In this document: piece by piece, positions 53,667 through 61,995 of the stretch
How positions within the stretch are numbered: the first letter of the stretch is position 1
How the letters are laid out: every line of letters starts with the position of its first letter
Origin: Companilactobacillus kimchii DSM 13961 = JCM 10707
GTDB lineage: Bacteria > Bacillota > Bacilli > Lactobacillales > Lactobacillaceae
Length of the DNA: 64,000 bases
Assembly (NCBI RefSeq): GCF_001435445.1
Contig: NZ_AZDH01000005.1
Span: forward strand, 124,001-188,000
Direction of reading: 5' to 3'
The notes under the pieces: generated by a model
The model's database searches: none
Seen by the model: only the letters and a program-made list of their open reading frames with translations
Told to the model about the DNA's origin: nothing
Made by a program: the position numbers and the translations under genes

Positions 53667-54620
53667 ATGAAAGCAGTAGTTGTTTATGAGCCAGGAAGTC
53701 CAGATGTTTTAAAATATACTGATGTTCCTACCCCGAAGGTTAAACCGGGATGGTCATTAGTAAAAATTAAGGGCTTCGGTATTATCCACTCAGAAATATT
53801 TACTAGACAAGGAAAATCTCCATCGGTTAAATTTCCTAGAATTTTAGGAATTGAATGTGTGGGAGTAGTTGACCAAACAACAGATGAGACACGTTTGCCT
53901 GAAGGTACAAAGGTTATTTCAATGAACGGTGAAATGGGACGTGACTTTGATGGTAGTTATGCTGAATATGCATTATTGCCAAATGATCAAATCCATCCAG
54001 TCACAACTAATTTGTCTTGGGAAGATTTAGCGGCCGTACCGGAAACCTATCACACGGCATATCGAGCTTTATTACAACTTCAAATTGATAAGGCTGATTC
54101 TTTATTAATCCGTGGTGGTACCAGTGGTGTAGGTATTGCAGCTATGAAATTAGCTCGAGCAATTAATCCACAAATTAAAGTTACTGGTACATCTAGACAT
54201 GAAGTTCCAGATGAAGTAATCAATAAATTAAAGTATGATCGATTTGTTTTGGATGATAATCAGAAATTGAAAATGGATTATCAAGTAGATCGAATTTTAG
54301 ACTTGGTCGGGGCAGCCACAGCAATTGATTCGATGAATAATTTGAAACCATTCGGTATTGCAAGTATTACAGGTAATATGGGAGGAGTTTGGGATATTAA
54401 AAACTTTGATCCAGTTACCGCAATACCTAATGATAGATACATGACCTCTTTTGCTAGTTACACAATTGACGAAGGGCAGTTGAATGATTTATTACACTTA
54501 ATAGAAGAGAAGCATGTAGATGTTCATCCAGTTAAGATTTTCAAATTGAATCAATTACCAGAAGCACATCGGTTCTTAGAGAATCAAACGGAACCTGGTA
54601 AGGTTGTTGTTTTACCATAA
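53667..54620 (+). CDS. Zinc-less MDR oxidoreductase
   Basis: This 317-aa protein: MKAVVVYEPGSPDVLKYTDV opening, FPRILGIECVGVVD (~53-66), SLLIRGGTSGVGIAAMKLAR (~148-167, nucleotide loop) and C-terminal EPGKVVVLP. No zinc cysteines. Likely reduces quinones or enals with NADPH. GGGAGG RBS. Confidence 0.9.
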   Translation: MKAVVVYEPGSPDVLKYTDVPTPKVKPGWSLVKIKGFGIIHSEIFTRQGKSPSVKFPRILGIECVGVVDQTTDETRLPEGTKVISMNGEMGRDFDGSYAEYALLPNDQIHPVTTNLSWEDLAAVPETYHTAYRALLQLQIDKADSLLIRGGTSGVGIAAMKLARAINPQIKVTGTSRHEVPDEVINKLKYDRFVLDDNQKLKMDYQVDRILDLVGAATAIDSMNNLKPFGIASITGNMGGVWDIKNFDPVTAIPNDRYMTSFASYTIDEGQLNDLLHLIEEKHVDVHPVKIFKLNQLPEAHRFLENQTEPGKVVVLP

Positions 54621-54625
54621 TGATA

Positions 54626-54666
54626 AAAATAGCAGTCATTGGACAGAATCCGATGGCTGCTATTTT
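54626..54666. terminator. Bidirectional terminator overlapping a gene end
   Basis: Stem of 17 positions (54626-54642 / 54650-54666), with mismatches or wobbles only near the loop. The right arm contains the stop codon of the LysR gene at 54660, so the hairpin is partly coding. Confidence 0.88.
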
Positions 54667-55502
54667 AAATTCTCCAAAAATTGCTTAAATGAGTGAGTAA
54701 TAATGTAATCTTTTCGGTAAATAAAAGAAATTGGCAAGGTTGAAAATTGTTCTGGTAGTTCGACTTTCTTGAGAGTTCCTTGATCTAAGTAAGGTTGGAT
54801 GACCTTTTGTGGTAGGAGACTGATACCTAAACCGGCACTAACACTGGCAATAATAGCATTTAGATAATTAAACTCGATGGGATGATGGATCATGATCTGT
54901 TTTGAATCTAGCCAATTTTCCAAGGTCTTACGATAAGCGCAACCAACTGGAAAAACCAATAAAGAAGAATTTTCAACGTCAATATCGGATGTATTGGCTG
55001 TTACTAAACACAGTTTCTCAGACATCAATGGTAGACTAACAAGTTTTTGATCACTAACTTTACCACCGATAATTGCGCCATCCAGTTCATAGTTGATAAC
55101 CCTTTGCGCACTTAATAAAGTTGTGCCAGTCTCGATTGAGAGTTCGACTTGAGGATTCTGTTGGTGAAATTTGGACAGTATTTGAGGCAGAAAAGTCGAA
55201 GCTGCTGTCTGTAAAGTGCCAATTTTCAAATTACCATGGATCTCTTCAGGATGTTGCAATTGATTGATGGCATCGTCAGTCAGACTGACAATTTTAATAG
55301 CTTTAGCGTAGAAGTCTTTACCGTTATCAGTCAAAGTAATGCCACGGTTAGTTCGAAAGAATAATTTAGTGTGTAAATCAATTTCCAGTTGTCGCAATTT
55401 GGCAGAAATATTTGATTGTGCGTATCCCATTTCTGCGGCAGCGCCGGAGATACTGCCTTTTTGAGCGATAGTAATAAACATTTGTAGAGTATTAGTGTTC
55501 AT
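54660..55502 (-). CDS. LysR-family transcriptional regulator (paralog of 50683-51528)
   Basis: This 280-aa LTTR: ITIAQKGSISGAAAEMGYAQ (~9-28) then SNISAKLRQLE, TNRGITLTDNG, GNLKIGTLQTAASTFLPQIL. Start 55502 is chosen since the paralog starts at the same point and AGAGG precedes it; the open frame further upstream lies in the shared promoter. It is divergent from the hydrolase gene at 55626, its probable target. Confidence 0.92.
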   Translation of the reverse strand: MNTNTLQMFITIAQKGSISGAAAEMGYAQSNISAKLRQLEIDLHTKLFFRTNRGITLTDNGKDFYAKAIKIVSLTDDAINQLQHPEEIHGNLKIGTLQTAASTFLPQILSKFHQQNPQVELSIETGTTLLSAQRVINYELDGAIIGGKVSDQKLVSLPLMSEKLCLVTANTSDIDVENSSLLVFPVGCAYRKTLENWLDSKQIMIHHPIEFNYLNAIIASVSAGLGISLLPQKVIQPYLDQGTLKKVELPEQFSTLPISFIYRKDYIITHSFKQFLENLK

Positions 55503-55540
55503 ATTTAGCCTCTGGTATATGAATTTTGGTATGGCTAGTT

Positions 55541-55593
55541 TCTCATTACTGTAGTTTATTATATATCCAAACGACCATATACTGTTCTTGTAA
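55541..55593. promoter_or_regulatory. Divergent promoter region LysR / hydrolase, copy of 50590-50650
   Basis: Read on the minus strand it carries ACAGTATATGG, GGATATATAATAAACTAC and AATGAGAAA, aligned with the region before the other LysR gene. Conservation outside the coding DNA implies that both regulators bind the same kind of site. Confidence 0.65.
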
Positions 55594-55625
55594 ATTAATT
55601 CAGACAAAAAACGAGGTCGCTAAAT

Positions 55626-56468
55626 ATGAAATTTTCAACAATCAAAGTAAATGGATTAGATGTTTTTTACCGTGAAAGTGGTGATAATAGTAAACCAACA
55701 TTCTTGTTACTACACGGATTTCCAACTGCCAGTCATATGTTTAGAAATTTGATGCCAATGTTGGAGAATGATTTTCATGTAATTGCTCCAGATTTTATCG
55801 GATTTGGTCAATCAGCTGCGCCTGAACATACAAAATTTGATTATACCTTTGCCAACTTAACCAATTATGTCGATGGATTCTTAGATGTCATGGGAATTGA
55901 TAAATTTTATCTTTATGTTTTCGATTATGGTGCACCAATTGGATTTAATATTGCTCCTAAATATCCAGAAAGAATTTTGGGAATTGTCAGTCAAAACGGT
56001 AATATCTACCAAGAAGGATTAGGCAAAAAGTGGGAAGGCCGCAAAGATTATTGGCAAAATCCTACACCAGAATTACGTGAAAGCTATAAGTCAGCGTTTC
56101 AACCAGCAACAATTAAGGGTCAATACACTGGTGGGGAAAAAGAGGGAAGCGTGTCCCCAGATGGATATACTTTGGACATTCACTACACAGAATTTCCCGA
56201 TTATGCCGAAAGACAATCAGATCTGATTTTTGATTATCAAAGTAATGTAGCTAATTATCCTAAATACCAAAAATATGTGAAAGATTATCAACCAGAGATT
56301 ATTGCGGCTTGGGGTAAGAACGATCCTAGTTTCATATATCAAGGTGCTCAAGCCTTTGCCAAAGATGATAAGAATGCAGAAGTACATTTGTTAGATGGTG
56401 GTCATTTTGTTTTAGAAACACATTGGCAAGAAATCGGTCAATTGATTTTGAACAGATGGGCTAAATAA
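55626..56468 (+). CDS. Alpha/beta hydrolase (haloalkane dehalogenase / epoxide hydrolase-like)
   Basis: This 280-aa protein has oxyanion loop LLLHGFPTASHMF (~27-39), VIAPDFIGFGQSAAPE (~52-67), the nucleophile elbow VFDYGAPIG with Asp100 instead of Ser, and His in LLDGGHFVLE. An Asp nucleophile marks dehalogenase/epoxide-hydrolase relatives. The substrate is unknown; detoxification fits the setting and the divergent LysR. Confidence 0.88.
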   Translation: MKFSTIKVNGLDVFYRESGDNSKPTFLLLHGFPTASHMFRNLMPMLENDFHVIAPDFIGFGQSAAPEHTKFDYTFANLTNYVDGFLDVMGIDKFYLYVFDYGAPIGFNIAPKYPERILGIVSQNGNIYQEGLGKKWEGRKDYWQNPTPELRESYKSAFQPATIKGQYTGGEKEGSVSPDGYTLDIHYTEFPDYAERQSDLIFDYQSNVANYPKYQKYVKDYQPEIIAAWGKNDPSFIYQGAQAFAKDDKNAEVHLLDGGHFVLETHWQEIGQLILNRWAK

Positions 56469-56548
56469 AAAACGGAACATAACATGTTCAACTTTTTAAC
56501 AGGAAAGACTATGTTTCAAATTTTTTTCGTACTTATAAGTATAGGGAG

Positions 56549-56586
56549 TTGATTACAAATTGGTATCAATATATACTTCGTATATA
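56549..56586 (+). promoter_or_regulatory. mazEF promoter and operator
   Basis: -35 TTGATT (56549-56554), 17-bp spacer, -10 TATACT (56572-56577). TATATAC-TTC-GTATATA (56570-56586) is a perfect 7-bp inverted repeat overlapping the -10, a likely site for antitoxin autorepression. Confidence 0.7.
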
Positions 56587-56599
56587 CGGAGGCGATGAT

Positions 56600-56827
56600 A
56601 TGAGTGTTAAAGCAAGGAAAGTAGGTAATTCTAAAGTTTTTACTATACCTCAAAATATAAAACCGACCGATGGAGAATATGAAGTGTTTCAAGGCCGTCA
56701 TGGTTCAATCGTGTTCTCTCCCAAGAAAACCAATATTTTTAAAGATAAAAAGTTCCTTAAAGAACATGATCTTAAACAAAAAGAAGAATTCAACGATGAA
56801 TCAATAGGAGAGGAAGAAATTGACTGA
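56600..56827 (+). CDS. MazE-type antitoxin (AbrB-like)
   Basis: This 75-aa protein has SVKARKVGNSKVFTIPQNI at the N-terminus, the swapped-hairpin DNA-binding motif of AbrB/MazE proteins, and an acidic C-terminal tail (ESIGEEEID) that binds the toxin. Start 56600 follows GGAGGCGATGAT. The end overlaps the toxin start by 8 bp. Confidence 0.88.
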   Translation: MSVKARKVGNSKVFTIPQNIKPTDGEYEVFQGRHGSIVFSPKKTNIFKDKKFLKEHDLKQKEEFNDESIGEEEID

Positions 56828-57167
56828 ATATATTCCTGAAAAACAGGACGTAGTGTGGCTAAATTTCAATCCATCATCGGGTAAAGAGATTGGGAAAAGA
56901 CGTCCGGCCTTAGTTTTGAGTAATAAAGAATATAGTAAAGTTACAAATTTAGTCTTGGTTTGTCCAATAACTCATGCCAAGAAGAATCATTTAAGAATGA
57001 CAGGCTTACTTATCCCCACTACGGAAGTTTTGGGAATAGATGGGTTTATAAATCCTCTACAGATACATACCTTTGATTATAAAGCTCGAAAGATTGATAA
57101 AATTGGAGAGTTAGATGATAGTACCTTTTTTGATGTTATTAGAATAGTTAATGACATAATAGAATAA
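56820..57167 (+). CDS. mazF: MazF/PemK-family mRNA interferase toxin
   Basis: This 115-aa protein: QDVVWLNFNPSSGKEIGKRRPALVLSN (split: ~8-22 and ~23-34), LVLVCPITHAKKN, GFINPLQIHTFDYKARK, the normal MazF signature with the conserved RRP and T-H region. Endoribonuclease cutting RNA at short motifs. Start is TTG 56820 with AGGAGAGG upstream, overlapping the antitoxin gene. Confidence 0.92.
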   Translation: MTEYIPEKQDVVWLNFNPSSGKEIGKRRPALVLSNKEYSKVTNLVLVCPITHAKKNHLRMTGLLIPTTEVLGIDGFINPLQIHTFDYKARKIDKIGELDDSTFFDVIRIVNDIIE

Positions 57168-57171
57168 AAGC

Positions 57172-57215
57172 AAAAAGAGTAACGTTTCTATGTTTAAAGA
57201 AACGTTACTCTTTTT
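57172..57215. terminator. Bidirectional intrinsic terminator
   Basis: AAAAAGAGTAACGTTTC with its exact complement (17 bp) and A/T tracts at both ends, between mazF and the convergent permease gene. Confidence 0.93.
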
Positions 57216-57221
57216 GTAATC

Positions 57222-58625
57222 TTACTTATCCTGTTGTAGTTTAGAATGTCTGATTCCGTAGGCAAAGTAGAAAATCACGCCTAGAATTAACCAGCAGGAA
57301 ACGGATACCTTAGTTAAGTTAGGCAACATTACGATAAAGTAAACACTGAATAGTCCCGAAAGTATTGGTAATACTGGATATAATGGCATTTTGAAACCGT
57401 CGTTAGGAATGTCTTTACGATGTCTCAAGGGAATAACTCCGAATGAGATAAAGGCAAATGCTAATAACGTTCCGGCATTAATCAAGGAAGCTAATTGTGT
57501 TAATGGTACTAAAGCTGCGAAGAACGTTTGGATAATGGTTGCGATGATAATGGCGTTAGTTGGTACAGCACGTTTAGAACTAACGTGACCTAAGAACTTG
57601 GGTAGTAGACCGTCACGTCCAAGCGCGTAAACTAATCTGGAACCACCGAAGAACATTGTGATCATAGCTGTAAAGATACCGATCAGAGCACCTAACGTAA
57701 TAATTTTATTCCAGGCACCCAGATGAATAACTTTCAATGCATAGGCCGCTGGATCGTCAACGTTCAATTTAGTATAGTGAACGATTCCTGTTAGAACGAA
57801 AGAAAAGGCCACATATAGTATGACTGCTACAATAACAGTTCCAATAATACCTTTGACGACGTTCTTACCTGGATCAACCGTTTCAGCTGAATTAGCTGCT
57901 AAAGCATCGAAGCCGATGAAAGCAAAGAAGACAGTAGCGGCAGCGGTAGAAATACCACCCAGACCGAATGGTGATGAATGGAATTTAGCTGGATAGAATG
58001 GTACATAATTGGATGTCTTAATATAGAAAACTCCGACTACGATGAAGAGAATGATAATCGCCACTTTAACGACTACGGCAATATTTTCAATTCGCTTAGA
58101 TAAGTCAACACCGTGAAAAATAATGAAAGAAACAATCAAAACGATAAGACCAGCAGTTAAATTAATAGCGCCACCTTCTAAAGGCCCGGCCTGTAAGGCT
58201 TTTGGTAAAGTAATGCCAAAGGCCGCTAAGATGTTGTCATTGAAGTACGAGGCAAAACCGGTAGCTTCGGCTGAAACAGCCAAGAAATATTCAAGGATTA
58301 AAGCCCAACCGAGTAGCCAACCGACGAATTCACCATATATAACAGAACCAAAGGAATAGGCTGAACCGGCAACTGGCATAGCGGACGAGAATTCAGCGTA
58401 AGCCATACCCACCATTCCAGAGACTAACGCTGCTACCAAAAAAGCAATAACAACGGCTGGTCCTGCATGCAGGGCTGCTTCATGTCCTGGTAAAATGAAA
58501 ATCCCTGTACCAATAACAGCACCAATTCCAAGTGCAACTAGGTCTTTAGCGTGCAAAGTTCTCACCAAGTGAGAATCAGCTTTGACATAGTTTTCAACAC
58601 TTTCTTTTTTAAAAATATTTTTCAT
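57222..58625 (-). CDS. APC-family amino acid permease
   Basis: This 467-aa membrane protein has about 12 helices. The first carries ALGIGAVIGTGIFILPGHEA (~35-54), the APC GxGIF substrate loop, followed by GPAVVIAFLVAAL and AYAEFSSAMPVAGSAY (~78-93). It most resembles the CAT/YfnA branch of cation or amino acid-proton symporters; substrate not determined. Start 58625 follows AGGGGG; the frame extends 22 codons further without an RBS. Confidence 0.9.
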   Translation of the reverse strand: MKNIFKKESVENYVKADSHLVRTLHAKDLVALGIGAVIGTGIFILPGHEAALHAGPAVVIAFLVAALVSGMVGMAYAEFSSAMPVAGSAYSFGSVIYGEFVGWLLGWALILEYFLAVSAEATGFASYFNDNILAAFGITLPKALQAGPLEGGAINLTAGLIVLIVSFIIFHGVDLSKRIENIAVVVKVAIIILFIVVGVFYIKTSNYVPFYPAKFHSSPFGLGGISTAAATVFFAFIGFDALAANSAETVDPGKNVVKGIIGTVIVAVILYVAFSFVLTGIVHYTKLNVDDPAAYALKVIHLGAWNKIITLGALIGIFTAMITMFFGGSRLVYALGRDGLLPKFLGHVSSKRAVPTNAIIIATIIQTFFAALVPLTQLASLINAGTLLAFAFISFGVIPLRHRKDIPNDGFKMPLYPVLPILSGLFSVYFIVMLPNLTKVSVSCWLILGVIFYFAYGIRHSKLQQDK

Positions 58626-58785
58626 GAAAATCCCCCTAATAAAAAAGAAAAACGTAATTTTCATTATTACCCAAATGTTAAACAAGCACAACTTATTTTT
58701 TAACTTTATTAAAGAAAGATTAAGAAAAACAACATCTGGTGAGCAAGATATGTGAAAGAAGATCGCACTTCGTGAGACAATATAA

Positions 58786-58815
58786 TTGTAAATTGTATTT
58801 CCAAAAGAGTATGAT
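58786..58815 (+). promoter_or_regulatory. Promoter of the 34-aa small gene
   Basis: TTGTAA (58786-58791), 18-bp spacer, TATGAT (58810-58815), followed by the mini-gene at 58862. Confidence 0.5.
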
Positions 58816-58861
58816 TTATCAAATCAAGATAAATTAAAGAGCTAATGGAAAGGATGACATT

Positions 58862-58966
58862 ATGTTACAAATCATGGGGTTATCATCAATCGTATTATTG
58901 ACATTAATTTTCAAGAAATTGGAGAGTACTCCTGCAGTGTCTCCAGTTAGAATTAATCGTAAATAA
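58862..58966 (+). CDS. Small membrane-type protein, 34 aa
   Basis: GGAAAGGATGACATT precedes ATG 58862. The peptide has one short hydrophobic segment (MGLSSIVLLTLIF) followed by a basic, proline-containing tail (KKLESTPAVSPVRINRK). It has its own promoter and a 13-bp terminator, so it is a complete transcription unit. No family recognised. It could be a membrane regulator peptide or a weak toxin-like peptide. Confidence 0.6.
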   Translation: MLQIMGLSSIVLLTLIFKKLESTPAVSPVRINRK

Positions 58967-58990
58967 TTGAATATAAATTAAATATAGAGG

Positions 58991-59029
58991 GAACTTCGTT
59001 AACGTAATTTGTTGATGGAGTTCTTTTTT
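58991..59029 (+). terminator. Intrinsic terminator
   Basis: GAACTTCGTTAAC pairs with GTTGATGGAGTTC (13 bp with G-U pairs on the plus strand), then a T run. Ends the small-protein transcript. Confidence 0.8.
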
Positions 59030-59948
59030 AGTATTGGTCGATAATTTTTTGTAGTTCATTCAAATAGGAATTCTTTAAAGCTTGAGGATAGTTGATTTTG
59101 ACGTTATTACCTAAGGAAAGAAGATATTGAACCATGTAGTCGAATTCTTCTTGATTGTAACCGCCGTAGAGATAGTATTGACTGTCAATTCGTTTCAGTT
59201 TCATATTAGGATAATTATTCTTTTGGAATAATTCGACACCAAGTGGAGTCAGACTGCATTCAAAAGGGATGTTATGGTAGTTTTTTTCATAATCATTCTG
59301 AATTTTTTGCAGTTGTATGTGAGTTAGAGTTGGTTGGGTACGGTTGAGTGAGCAATCTTCCATTTGATCACAACGATAGGTGGCCCATTTCTTATTTTCA
59401 AAATTATAAATATTACAGAACCAAATTCCGTGACGATATAACAGATCGAATATTTGAATCGTTTGTTTCTTATTATGAAAGGTTAAGTTCAAGGCAGTTT
59501 CTTCCAAAATTGATTGCAAAATAATATTTAAATCAGTTGGGGCCGAAATGGAGGGAATCTTATAATATTGAACGGATTGTTGAAGTTTAACGACGGCCTG
59601 CTGTTGAATTTTGGGTAGGGTAGCCATTAGTTTGTCAGAAATATGTTTGTAAGGTTTTTCAAATGGAGTGGCAGAAAGAGAGCTTAGAGCGTTGAGAGCA
59701 AAGAAAATGGCGTTGATTTCTTCAAGATTGAAGGTTAAGGGAATCAATAGTTGGCGATTAATAATGTGAAAACCACCATAACGGCCATTTTCGGTGTAAA
59801 AACTTAATCCCATATCTTCGAGGTCAGTAATGTCACGTAAGGCTGTCCGTTTGGAGATTTGAAATTCAGTCACTAAGTCGTTGATGTGGAAGATTGATTT
59901 GTTACTGAGAAAAATTAGTTCTTGATTGAGTCGTTCAGCTTTATTCAT
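59028..59948 (-). CDS. HTH/WYL-domain transcriptional regulator (YafY type)
   Basis: This ~306-aa protein has an N-terminal winged helix (IFHINDLVTEFQISKRTALRDI, ~18-40, and YGGFHI) and a C-terminal WYL-like ligand domain (LNLTFHNKKQ, IWFCNIYNF). It is divergent from the azoreductase-type gene at 60031, its likely target. Start ATG 59948 follows TAAGGA; the longer frame to 59981 has no RBS. Confidence 0.87.
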   Translation of the reverse strand: MNKAERLNQELIFLSNKSIFHINDLVTEFQISKRTALRDITDLEDMGLSFYTENGRYGGFHIINRQLLIPLTFNLEEINAIFFALNALSSLSATPFEKPYKHISDKLMATLPKIQQQAVVKLQQSVQYYKIPSISAPTDLNIILQSILEETALNLTFHNKKQTIQIFDLLYRHGIWFCNIYNFENKKWATYRCDQMEDCSLNRTQPTLTHIQLQKIQNDYEKNYHNIPFECSLTPLGVELFQKNNYPNMKLKRIDSQYYLYGGYNQEEFDYMVQYLLSLGNNVKINYPQALKNSYLNELQKIIDQY

Positions 59949-60030
59949 TTTTATTTCCTTAATGGTGTCATAGATTGTCACTATTGAATTGTAGTATTAA
60001 CTTATCAATTAAGACAAGGATGAATTAAAA

Positions 60031-60675
60031 ATGAAAACATTAATTATTAACGCTCAACCAGATTTTCGTAATGGAGATCATTATTCAATTAAGCTGCAAC
60101 AACTATTTCTTAAAAAATTTCAAATAGCCTTTCCTAATGAAACGGTTGATCTAATCAATCTTTATGATATGGAGATTCCTCAGTTAACCACAGATCAACT
60201 TTTAGGTATTTGGGAAAAACAGGCTAAGCACATTACTTTAAATGATGAAGAAAAGCAAATTTTCCAAATAAATCAGGATTTGATTCAACAATTTAAATCC
60301 CATCACCGAATTGTTATCGCTTCACCACTTCATAATTTCAATGTAACTTCTAAGATGAAAGATTATATCGACAATATCTTAGTGGCACATGAAACTTTCA
60401 AATATACAGCCGCAGGTTCGGTAGGTTTGATGACAGATAATTATAAAGCAATGTTACTTCAAGCTAGTGGCTCGATTTATACAAACAATGACCGCTATAC
60501 ACCATTAGAATTCTCTAGAATGTACTTGCAAGGTATCTTTGAAGAACTCATGGGCTTTGACAAATTCTCAATTGTGCGTGCTCAGGGATTGCAAACTAAT
60601 AGTATCGATGTTAACGAAGCTATGGCACAAGCCAAAAATGATTTAGATGTTGAATTCAACAAATTTTACGAGTGA
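60031..60675 (+). CDS. FMN-dependent NADH-azoreductase-like NAD(P)H oxidoreductase
   Basis: This 214-aa flavodoxin-fold reductase: LIINAQPDFRNGDHYSIKL (~4-22), IVIASPLHNFNVTSKMKDYID (~94-114), LQASGSIY (~147-154), the AzoR-type FMN-binding set. It reduces quinones and azo compounds by two electrons. Divergent WYL regulator upstream. Followed at 75 bp by a cytochrome b5-domain gene. Confidence 0.9.
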   Translation: MKTLIINAQPDFRNGDHYSIKLQQLFLKKFQIAFPNETVDLINLYDMEIPQLTTDQLLGIWEKQAKHITLNDEEKQIFQINQDLIQQFKSHHRIVIASPLHNFNVTSKMKDYIDNILVAHETFKYTAAGSVGLMTDNYKAMLLQASGSIYTNNDRYTPLEFSRMYLQGIFEELMGFDKFSIVRAQGLQTNSIDVNEAMAQAKNDLDVEFNKFYE

Positions 60676-60750
60676 TAAAAATGTTCTTTTGCGTCTGAAA
60701 CATGGCATAATAAAGCTAGATTCGACAAATTATAAAGTGAGGTTGATTAG

Positions 60751-60984
60751 ATGAAGCAATTTACACTTGAAGAATTAAAAAAATATAATGGTGAAAATGG
60801 CCAACCAGCTTATGTAGCTATCGACGGAGTTGTCTACGATGTAACTGATGTGGAACCTTGGCAAGGTGGGAAACATCATGGCAACGTTGCTGGTAATGAT
60901 TTGTCTGAGGCTATTATGAAGTCACCACATAAACATTCAGTTTTAGCAAAATTAAATGAAGTTGGAAAATTGGAAGAACGCTAG
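60751..60984 (+). CDS. Stand-alone cytochrome b5-like heme-binding protein
   Basis: This 77-aa protein: FTLEELKKYNGENGQPAYVA, IDGVVYDVTDVEPWQGGKHHGN (~24-45 in two pieces) and MKSPHKHSVLAKL. His42/43 and His60/62 are candidate axial ligands. Cytosolic, no anchor. Many lactic acid bacteria carry such a domain alone without a known partner. RBS TGAGG. The terminator overlaps its last codons. Confidence 0.88.
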   Translation: MKQFTLEELKKYNGENGQPAYVAIDGVVYDVTDVEPWQGGKHHGNVAGNDLSEAIMKSPHKHSVLAKLNEVGKLEER

Positions 60985-61001
60985 TGGGCGTTCTTTTTTT
61001 G
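60974..61001 (+). terminator. Intrinsic terminator overlapping the cytochrome b5 gene end
   Basis: AAGAACGC / GCGTTCTT stem, six-base loop including the stop codon, then seven or more Ts. Confidence 0.9.
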
Positions 61002-61065
61002 TCTTTATTCATAAGTTAAACTTATCAATCACCTTTGAATTTGAAATTGGTTGAAACAGGATTTG

Positions 61066-61087
61066 CTTGTAAGATATCACTTGTAAG
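61066..61087 (+). promoter_or_regulatory. Direct repeat CTTGTAAG upstream of the SDR operon
   Basis: CTTGTAAG occurs at 61066-61073 and 61080-61087, 14 bp start to start. ACTTGT (61079) and ACAAGT (61101) also form an inverted pair. A candidate regulator site for the three-gene oxidoreductase operon; no regulator gene adjoins on this side. Confidence 0.35.
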
Positions 61088-61122
61088 TTAAGTTGATAAA
61101 ACAAGTAAGAGGTAAATATATA

Positions 61123-61974
61123 ATGAATAATGAAGTTGTCGTATTGTTTGGTGCCGGTTCAATCGGTGAAGCAATTGTTAGAAGAGTTTCAGCTGGTCGT
61201 AAGTTATTACTAGCTGATTATAATGAAAATAAATTGACTGAAATGAAGGAACATTTAACGGAAGCAGGCTTTGTAGTAGAAACAATCAAGGCAGATCTTT
61301 CTTCCAGAGAGTCTATTAAAGAAGTAGTTGCAAAGGCCCAATTTCTTGGCGATATTATGGGATTGGTCAATGCAGCTGGAGTTTCACCTTCACAAGCTAG
61401 TCCTGAACAAGTTTTGAGAGTAGATCTTTATGGAACTTCGGTTTTATTGGAGGAATTTGGTAAAGTAATGGCTCCCGGCGGAGCAGGAATCGTGATCTCA
61501 TCACAATCGGGTCATCGTTTGCCAGCTTTGTCACTAGAGGATAATCATGCTTTGGCAATGACACCGACTGAAGAATTATTAAATCTATCAATTTTACAGT
61601 CAGATGTTATCAAAGATTCGCTGGCAGCGTATCAATATGCTAAACGGACTAATGTTTTACGAGTAGCCGCCGAATCAGTTAAGTGGCAAAAACGTGGTGC
61701 TAGAATCAATGCAATTAGTCCTGGTATTATCATGACACCGTTAGCTGTTGATGAATTGAACGGACCACGTGGCGCAGGCTACAAGCAAATGTTTGATTCA
61801 ATGGTTACGAAACGTCCGGGAACACCAGATGAAATTGCTAATTTGGCCGAATTATTGATGGATCGTCGTGGCGCATTTATTACCGGAAGTGATTTTCTAG
61901 CTGATGGCGGCATTACCGCTCAGTATTGGTATGGCAATGTTTCAGAAGTACGTAACAGTGGATCACAAAAATAA
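61123..61974 (+). CDS. SDR family oxidoreductase
   Basis: This 283-aa short-chain dehydrogenase: VVVLFGAGSIGEAIVRRV (~4-21), ADYNENK (~33-39), LVNAAGVSPS (~85-94), SSQSGHRLP and YQYAKRTNVLRV (Tyr-xxx-Lys) and SPGIIMTP (~195-202). Start 61123 is preceded by AGAGGT. First of three co-directional genes with a Zn-ADH and a NAD(P)-binding protein. Confidence 0.92.
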   Translation: MNNEVVVLFGAGSIGEAIVRRVSAGRKLLLADYNENKLTEMKEHLTEAGFVVETIKADLSSRESIKEVVAKAQFLGDIMGLVNAAGVSPSQASPEQVLRVDLYGTSVLLEEFGKVMAPGGAGIVISSQSGHRLPALSLEDNHALAMTPTEELLNLSILQSDVIKDSLAAYQYAKRTNVLRVAAESVKWQKRGARINAISPGIIMTPLAVDELNGPRGAGYKQMFDSMVTKRPGTPDEIANLAELLMDRRGAFITGSDFLADGGITAQYWYGNVSEVRNSGSQK

Positions 61975-61995
61975 ATTTTTGAGGAGATTTTAATT

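Noticed and set aside
56475-56495. GAACAT-AAC-ATGTTC hairpin after the hydrolase at 55626 as a terminator
   Set aside because: The stem is only six AT-rich pairs and the T run is short and offset, so I do not call it.
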